DNA of 11,487 nucleotides from assembly GCA_031278735.1 (NCBI GenBank), contig JAITJU010000067.1, positions 1 to 11,487 of the forward strand, read 5' to 3'. The notes under the pieces are model-generated. The model searched no databases. It saw nothing but the letters and a program-made list of their open reading frames with translations, and had not been told where the DNA came from. Positions 7,359 through 11,487 of this stretch are shown here, piece after piece; positions within the stretch are counted from its first letter, which is position 1, and each line of letters begins with the position of its first letter. The position numbers were made by a program, and so were the translations under genes. This DNA comes from Zoogloeaceae bacterium (GTDB lineage: Bacteria; Pseudomonadota; Gammaproteobacteria; Burkholderiales; Rhodocyclaceae).

Positions 7359-7382
7359 TGAGTAACCTATCGTGGAAAGTCC

Positions 7383-7419
7383 AGGGAGAGGCCAAAAGCG
7401 CGGCTTCTGGCCTCTCCCT
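7383..7419 (-). other. Strong intergenic hairpin after the ferredoxin gene
   Basis: A perfect 11-bp stem, AGGGAGAGGCC/GGCCTCTCCCT, flanks an inner 4-bp stem AAGC/GCTT with a GCG loop. It lies just past the stop of the ferredoxin gene in the minus-strand operon. No clear T-run follows on that strand (only ACTTTCC), so partial attenuation or protection of the upstream nifB-fdx message are both plausible. Confidence 0.6.
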
Positions 7420-7447
7420 CTGCAACGAAATGTTGGGCGATGTCCGC

Positions 7448-7717
7448 TCACAACCGGACGATCTCCACGCGCCAGTTTTCGGACGGGATTCCGGTCAGAC
7501 TGCCGGGGGGATTCAGGGGCGCGCCCAATTCATCGACGATAGCACATTCAATCGGGCAGATGGCGGCGCATTGGGCCTCCGCAAATTCGGCCACGCATTC
7601 GGTGCATTTTTCCGGGTCGATGGCAAATATCGGCTCGTCGGCATGGATAGCCTGATTGGGACAAACCCCGATGCATGCCCAGCAGCCGGTACAGACTTCG
7701 GTGATGGAAAGCGCCAT
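7448..7717 (-). CDS. fdxN: 2[4Fe-4S] ferredoxin, FdxN type
   Basis: This 89-aa ferredoxin has two cluster motifs: C9-X2-C12-X2-C15-X3-C19-P, and C38-X2-C41-X8-C50-X3-C54-P. The longer spacing inside the second motif is typical of the nif-linked ferredoxins encoded next to nifB. In A. vinelandii FdxN supplies electrons for NifB-dependent FeMo-co precursor synthesis. The ATG at 7715-7717 is preceded by GGAGAA, and the gene starts 21 bp after the nifB stop, so co-expression is nearly certain. An extra cysteine (C58) follows the second motif. Confidence 0.92.
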   Translation of the reverse strand: MALSITEVCTGCWACIGVCPNQAIHADEPIFAIDPEKCTECVAEFAEAQCAAICPIECAIVDELGAPLNPPGSLTGIPSENWRVEIVRL

Positions 7718-7738
7718 GGCGATTTTCTCCGCGCGAAG

Positions 7739-9286
7739 TCACGCGCGTTCTTGCCGGACGGGAGCGAGTTTCCCGGTCGCCGCCATTTCCCGGTATACCG
7801 CCAGTACCGCGTCCTTGATGTCTTCCATTGCATGCTCGCCGTTCGGCTGGATGCCTGCCGCTTCCAGCCGTTTCCAGGGCGCATAGCCAATCCTGGCGCA
7901 GAGCAACACCTCGCAGCCGGAGAGGGCGGCAATCGTGCGTTCCAGGATGGACGCGGCGGAACGGCCTTCCTCATCCTCCTCTTCCTCGTCGCAATCCTTC
8001 GCGCCCGCGCAGTACAGATCCGCCTTGCGATGGCCGATGAAGCGCGCGCCCGCGGGAGAGGCTTCGTACACCAGGAATTCCCTGGCATGTCCGAAGTGCT
8101 GGTTGATCAGTCCCTGTCCAGCCGTGGCGACCGCCATCACTACCGGGCGACAGTCTGTGGCCGTGGGAGGCGCACGGCATTCCGGTTCTTGCGCTGGAAT
8201 GATCGTTGTCATGACCTTCGTCTCCGTTTTCCAAACCCTGAACGCGCGTCTGGTCTCTCGTCCGGCGTCCAGCCTGCGGAAGATGGCCGCGCGCGTTTCC
8301 TGGCGCCGGGACAGGGCGAGATCGTAATCAACGGATATGGCATCGAGCTTGTCCAGCGCGAATTCCGCGCCCCTGTCCTCACCCAACAGCCCCACGGCGT
8401 CCGCCCGACACTGGCGGCAATGCCGCATCATCGCCATATCGCCCGCGCACGCATCCTGAAGCGCCTGCAATTCCGCCGCCGTGGGGCCTCGCTGCCCCAT
8501 GATTCCGTAATAGCTCCCATGTTCCGGCTCGGCGATCAAGGGCATGACGTTATGCAGGAACGCTCCCCTGGCCTTCACTGTGCGCGAGACTTCCTTCAGG
8601 TGTTCATCATTCACGCCGGGAATCATCACCGAATTCACCTTCACCAGAATGCCCCGCGCGGCCAGCATCTCCAGCCCTCTTTGCTGCTGTTCAATCAGAA
8701 TGGCGGCAGCTTCCCTGCCGCGAATGCGCCGGTTTTTCCAGAAAATCCACGGATATATCCGCATGCCGATTTCGGGATCGAGACAGTTGATGGTGATCGT
8801 CACATGGCCGATATTGTGCCGGGCGATTTCGTCCACATATTCGGGCAGATTCAGCCCGTTGGTCGACAGGCACAATTTGATGTCCGGCGCTTTTTCACAA
8901 AGCTGGCGAAAGGTCTCGAAGGTACGTTCGGGGTTGGCCAGCGAGTCGCCCGGCCCGGCGATGCCGAGCACCGTCATCTGTGGAATCGTCGCCGCGACCG
9001 CCAGCGCCTTCCTCACGGCCTGGGCGGGCGTGAGCAACTCCGACGCCACGCCGGGACGAGATTCGTTGGCGCAATCGTATTTGCGGTTGCAGTAATGGCA
9101 CTGAATATTGCAGGCGGGCGCGACGGCAACGTGCATGCGGGCAAAATGATGATGCGCCTCCTCCGAGTAACAGGGATGATCCCGCACTTTGGCGCGGATA
9201 GGCTCAGGCAAGTGCAAGAGCGCATCGGACACCGCGCCGCAAGCACCGCCGGAAGGCATGGCATTGAGAGGAACAGGCAAACACAT
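7739..9286 (-). CDS. nifB: NifB, FeMo-co precursor (NifB-co) radical SAM synthase
   Basis: This 515-aa enzyme fuses [4Fe-4S] clusters and inserts a carbide to make NifB-co. The radical SAM motif C59-X3-C63-X2-C66 (ACNIQCHYCNRKYDC) is intact, as are HPCYSEEAHHHFARMHVAVAP, the GPGDSLANP SAM-binding loop and CRQCRADAVGLLGED near 290-303. A NifX/NafY-like domain follows (about 381-509, with GQGLINQHFGHAREF), which holds clusters in other family members. I chose the ATG at 9284-9286 because AGGAA precedes it and MCLPVP...SGGAC matches the family N-terminus. The upstream in-frame ATG at 9331 falls inside the sigma-54 promoter. A run of acidic residues near 432-440 (CDEEEEDEEG) is unusual. It heads the minus-strand operon. 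Confidence 0.95.
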   Translation of the reverse strand: MCLPVPLNAMPSGGACGAVSDALLHLPEPIRAKVRDHPCYSEEAHHHFARMHVAVAPACNIQCHYCNRKYDCANESRPGVASELLTPAQAVRKALAVAATIPQMTVLGIAGPGDSLANPERTFETFRQLCEKAPDIKLCLSTNGLNLPEYVDEIARHNIGHVTITINCLDPEIGMRIYPWIFWKNRRIRGREAAAILIEQQQRGLEMLAARGILVKVNSVMIPGVNDEHLKEVSRTVKARGAFLHNVMPLIAEPEHGSYYGIMGQRGPTAAELQALQDACAGDMAMMRHCRQCRADAVGLLGEDRGAEFALDKLDAISVDYDLALSRRQETRAAIFRRLDAGRETRRAFRVWKTETKVMTTIIPAQEPECRAPPTATDCRPVVMAVATAGQGLINQHFGHAREFLVYEASPAGARFIGHRKADLYCAGAKDCDEEEEDEEGRSAASILERTIAALSGCEVLLCARIGYAPWKRLEAAGIQPNGEHAMEDIKDAVLAVYREMAATGKLAPVRQERA

Positions 9287-9319
9287 CTTGAAGATTCCTG
9301 AAGTGGTCGCGGAGCCAAC

Positions 9320-9335
9320 AGCAAGTGTCATGCCA
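9320..9335 (-). promoter_or_regulatory. Sigma-54 promoter of the nifB operon
   Basis: Read on the minus strand the element is TGGCATGACACTTGCT, matching the -24/-12 consensus TGGCAYRNNNNTTGCW at every fixed position. Transcription would start near 9310, giving a leader of about 24 nt that contains the AGGAA ribosome site of nifB. Confidence 0.85.
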
Positions 9336-9343
9336 GAATATTT

Positions 9344-9359
9344 ATTGTTTGTAAACAAT
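9344..9359. promoter_or_regulatory. AT-rich palindrome between NifA site and nifB promoter
   Basis: ATTGTTT-GT-AAACAAT is a 7-bp-arm inverted repeat inside an AT-rich island (about 9337-9381) in otherwise GC-rich DNA. It lies about 34-49 bp upstream of the predicted nifB start, between the promoter and the NifA site. An IHF bending site is expected here in sigma-54 systems, but the match to the IHF consensus is imperfect, so the binding protein is unknown. Confidence 0.45.
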
Positions 9360-9395
9360 GGCTTATTATTTTCCAACAAAGCGCGCAGAACGCTT

Positions 9396-9411
9396 TGTCA
9401 GGAAGACGACA
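9396..9411. promoter_or_regulatory. NifA upstream activator site for nifB
   Basis: TGT-CAGGAAGACG-ACA fits the NifA consensus TGT-N10-ACA exactly. Its centre is about 94 bp upstream of the predicted nifB start, a usual enhancer distance. It is over 260 bp from the nifL start, so nifB is the likely target. Confidence 0.7.
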
Positions 9412-9511
9412 GGGGATTTCAGGCGGTAACCCGCCCGCCCCCGGAATCTCGCCCATCGCACCTCTTTCTTGCCGCACGGACCGTGCCGGAAGCTCGCGCG
9501 CCGAAACTGTA

Positions 9512-9528
9512 CGCACCAAAACGGTGCG
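9512..9528. promoter_or_regulatory. NtrC-type enhancer for nifLA
   Basis: CGCACCAAAACGGTGCG contains GCACC-N5-GGTGC, the NtrC consensus, as a perfect 6-bp-arm inverted repeat. It is centred about 151 bp upstream of the predicted nifL start, similar to the NtrC sites of the Klebsiella nifLA promoter. It implies that nitrogen limitation turns on nifLA. Confidence 0.7.
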
Positions 9529-9645
9529 CCCTGTCGACCTCTCTGAGCGGGAAAAGAAAGTGCGCGAATCGACTGGCATTTCGCGTCGTCGCCATTTCAA
9601 GCCACATCCGCCGGACTGCCCGTCTCCTTCACCACGGAACCGTGC

Positions 9646-9661
9646 AGGCACAAAACGTGCT
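9646..9661 (+). promoter_or_regulatory. Sigma-54 promoter of nifLA
   Basis: AGGCACAAAACGTGCT matches the -24/-12 consensus with invariant GG-N10-GC, GGCAC and TGC; mismatches are the first T and one T of the -12 TTGC. The predicted transcription start is near 9671, only two bases before the first possible nifL ATG. Confidence 0.7.
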
Positions 9662-9672
9662 GAACCTTGGGC

Positions 9673-9720
9673 ATGAACCCCAAGAACTTTCCCTGCATGA
9701 ACCCCAAGAACTTTCCCTGT
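9673..9720 (+). repeat. 24-bp tandem duplication at the nifL start
   Basis: Two copies of a 24-bp unit beginning ATGAACCCCAAG (9673-9696 and 9697-9720) differ only at the last base (C or T). Each encodes MNPKNFPC in frame, or the second is read as internal sequence. A CTTGGG/CCCAAG inverted repeat (9666-9684) encloses the first ATG in its loop. Confidence 0.95.
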
Positions 9721-10884
9721 CTGCGCGACAGCAAGATATGCGCCGGGCTGCCGCCGGAAATCTTCCGTCAGGTGCTGGTTGAACTCGTGGTAGATGAAGC
9801 CCCGATGGCGCTGGCGCTGCTGGAAGAAAGCGGCGAGGTCATCCTGGACAACCGGGAATACAGAAAGCTCTCCGCCGAACTGGCCGTGCCAAAACCGGCA
9901 CATCTGGTGCTGGACATGGCCCGACCGGACTGGCGCGTTTCTCTCCTGGGGGCTGGCGCTTCCGGGGAATTCCACGCACAGGAACTGCGCATCGACCAAC
10001 CCGGCGGCGCGGCGCGCTGTTTTTCCTGCTCGGCCATTCCATTGGTTACGGAAGACGATGGCTGCGTCAAATCAACGGCCTGTCATTACCTGCTTCTGGT
10101 CATCAGCGACATCAGCGCCCTGCGTCAGGAACAGGAACGGGCGCGTCTCACCGCCCTGCGCGCCCTTCTGGCGGAGGAAGAACATACCGAAGTGCTGCGC
10201 GAGAGCCTTTCCGCCGCGCTCTACCGGCTCGAAGGGCCGCTGAACGTCATGCGCTCCGCCATCGGTATGCTGAAAAGCCGGGAACCCGCCATGTCCGGAG
10301 CACTCTCCGCAGCGCTGGCGGAAGGCCGCGCGCATCTGGAAGAACTGCGTCAGTTGATCCCGCTGGATACCCACGAAGCCTTCGCGCCTGTCAACCTGAA
10401 TGCGGTGCTGCGCGACGTGCTGGATGTCTGTACCGCGCGCATGCTCTCCAATGGCATTACCGTCAACTGGCGGCCCGCCACCGCTCTGCCCGCCATCCTG
10501 GGCCGTCCCCTGCAATTGCATTCGCTTTTCAAGGCGCTGGTGGACAACGCCATCGACGCGCTATCGCAACGCGGCTGGAAAACGCGCGAAATCAGCCTGA
10601 CAACCCGGCTGAAGCAGGACTGCGCGGAAATCATCATCGACGACCGGGGGCCGGGCGTGCCCGTCGGGTTGCGGCTGAAAGCCTTCGAGCCGTTTTTCAC
10701 TACCCGTGGCAATCAGAAACAACATCTGGGCACCGGGCTTTCCCGCGCCCTGCAAGCCGCCATCGAACACGGCGGCACGCTGGCGCTGCGCGACGCGCCG
10801 GGCGGTGGATGCCGCGCGCTGGTCGAACTGCCGTTGGAAAACAAAATCGCCGTACAAAATGACGCACGGGGAGATAAAGAATGA
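9673..10884 (+). CDS. nifL: NifL, anti-activator of NifA, lacking the FAD PAS domain
   Basis: This 403-aa protein inhibits NifA when fixed nitrogen or oxygen is high. The PAS2-like domain spans about 34-150 (VLVELVVDEAPMALALLEE to YLLLVISDISALRQ), followed by the linker/H-like region (RLTALRALLAEEE, YRLEGPLN at 184) and a GHKL ATP-binding domain with LVDNAIDAL (about 290), DDRGPGVP (about 322), FEPFFTTR and GTGLSRAL (about 354). Usual NifL is about 520 aa with an N-terminal FAD-binding PAS1 domain; here LPPEIFRQ (26-33), the normal lead-in to PAS1, is joined directly to PAS2. The phospho-acceptor-like His of some NifL proteins is Tyr184. Start choice is uncertain: ATG 9673 (nearly leaderless) or ATG 9697, neither with a good ribosome site. 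The stop overlaps the nifA ATG. Confidence 0.88.
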   Translation: MNPKNFPCMNPKNFPCLRDSKICAGLPPEIFRQVLVELVVDEAPMALALLEESGEVILDNREYRKLSAELAVPKPAHLVLDMARPDWRVSLLGAGASGEFHAQELRIDQPGGAARCFSCSAIPLVTEDDGCVKSTACHYLLLVISDISALRQEQERARLTALRALLAEEEHTEVLRESLSAALYRLEGPLNVMRSAIGMLKSREPAMSGALSAALAEGRAHLEELRQLIPLDTHEAFAPVNLNAVLRDVLDVCTARMLSNGITVNWRPATALPAILGRPLQLHSLFKALVDNAIDALSQRGWKTREISLTTRLKQDCAEIIIDDRGPGVPVGLRLKAFEPFFTTRGNQKQHLGTGLSRALQAAIEHGGTLALRDAPGGGCRALVELPLENKIAVQNDARGDKE

Positions 10885-11487
10885 ACACGAAAATCCCGGT
10901 GAAAATCCATCCCCCCTCCCCGCCCTGTACTGGCCGCTGCGAAACCCACGACCTGCGGCTTGCGCAGATGAGTGCCTTGTACAAGGTCAGCCAGATCCTC
11001 TCCTGTTCGCTGAATTACCGGGAAACCATCGGGGAAGTGTTGCACATCCTGGACGAAGACGCCGGATTGCAACACGGACTGGTCAGCGTGGTGGAACCGG
11101 ACGGCGACCTTCTGGTGCAACGGGTGCATGGCATCAATACCGATCATCTTGAACCCGTGCGCTACCGGCCCGGCGAAGGCATCATCGGCTTCGTCATGGA
11201 AAAGGATCGCCCTGTCATCCTGCCCCGCATCGGCGACGACCACCGCTTCATCAACAAGACGGGCGTCTACGATCCCGATCTGCCGATCATCGCCGTGCCC
11301 ATCAAGGCGGCGGGCAGCCTGAAAGGCGTTTTCGCCGTGCAGCCCGCGACAGAAGATGATCCCCTGCTGGAAGAACATGCGCGCTTTCTGGAAATGATCG
11401 CCAGCCTGGTCGGGCAAAGTCTCAGCCTTTCCCTGCAAGTGGAGCAGGAAAAACGCTCCATGCAGGAAGAACGGGATTCCCTGCGCC
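10881..11487 (+). CDS. nifA: NifA, sigma-54-dependent nif activator (partial, N-terminal)
   Basis: Only the first 202 codons are present; the gene runs off the window. Residues about 25-190 form the GAF domain, with LAQMSALYKVSQIL, VRYRPGEGIIGFV, ILPRIGDDHRFI and LPIIAVPIK motifs matching NifA of nifL-containing bacteria. A coiled segment rich in Glu and Gln (LQVEQEKRSMQEERDSLR) leads towards the missing AAA+ domain. NifA activates sigma-54 nif promoters such as that of nifB. The ATG overlaps the nifL stop (ATGA) and has GGGGAG upstream, so NifL and NifA are translationally coupled, which suits their stoichiometric complex. It belongs to the NifL-controlled class by context. Confidence 0.93.
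   Translation, partial: MNTKIPVKIHPPSPPCTGRCETHDLRLAQMSALYKVSQILSCSLNYRETIGEVLHILDEDAGLQHGLVSVVEPDGDLLVQRVHGINTDHLEPVRYRPGEGIIGFVMEKDRPVILPRIGDDHRFINKTGVYDPDLPIIAVPIKAAGSLKGVFAVQPATEDDPLLEEHARFLEMIASLVGQSLSLSLQVEQEKRSMQEERDSLR

Noticed and set aside
7358..9301. Very long plus-strand open frame opposite nifB and fdxN
   Set aside because: It is an antisense shadow of nifB and the ferredoxin, both of which have clear family motifs; its own translation shows none.
9361..9374. Another GG-N10-GC element on the minus strand upstream of nifB
   Set aside because: Only the invariant GG and GC match; the other promoter positions do not, and the element at 9320-9335 is far better.
9329..9379. Longer nifB start at the ATG of 9331 or the TTG of 9379
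   Set aside because: The ATG at 9331 is part of the sigma-54 -24 element, so it would not be transcribed from that promoter. The ATG at 9286 has a good ribosome site and matches the family N-terminus.
9649..9660. GCAC-AAAAC-GTGC read as a second NtrC site
   Set aside because: The spacing between arms is 5 bp instead of 7, and the sequence is better explained as the nifLA sigma-54 promoter.

Overview
This window is part of a molybdenum nitrogen-fixation (nif) and molybdate-uptake (mod) region of a GC-rich diazotrophic proteobacterium. A nifL-nifA pair, a nifB-ferredoxin-nifO-nifQ-draG train and a modG/modEABC block point to the Beta- or Gammaproteobacteria with Azotobacter/Azoarcus-type clusters. 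I lean towards Betaproteobacteria, but the window holds no taxonomic marker that would settle it.

Layout. Positions 1-322 are non-coding and carry a REP-like palindromic repeat (180-238). modG (minus strand, two Mop domains) is divergent from modE, modA, modB and modC (plus strand, 1032-4436). A 132-aa protein of unknown function (4452-4850) follows modC closely. On the minus strand, running leftwards from 9286 to 4918, are nifB, a 2[4Fe-4S] ferredoxin (fdxN-like), a small conserved-looking unknown protein, the ArsC-fold nifO-like protein, a 41-aa unknown protein with a strong Shine-Dalgarno, nifQ and draG. On the plus strand from 9673, nifL and nifA overlap by ATGA, and nifA is cut by the window end.

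How it works together. ModABC imports molybdate, ModG/ModE bind and sense it, NifQ passes Mo to FeMo-co assembly, and NifB makes the Fe-S-C precursor NifB-co with help from the ferredoxin. DraG removes ADP-ribose from the Fe protein. The 386-bp nifB/nifL intergenic region holds a readable control circuit. A 17-bp NtrC-type site sits about 150 bp upstream of a sigma-54 promoter for nifLA. A sigma-54 promoter for nifB has a TGT-N10-ACA NifA site about 94 bp upstream of its predicted start.

The most unusual observation is NifL. It keeps the family N-terminal LPPEIFRQ stretch but then goes straight into the second PAS domain, so the redox-sensing FAD PAS domain appears to be missing. Its start region is also a perfect-but-one 24-bp tandem duplication that doubles the start codon at the predicted transcription start. 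All family calls come from reading motifs and from memory of homologues; no searches were run.
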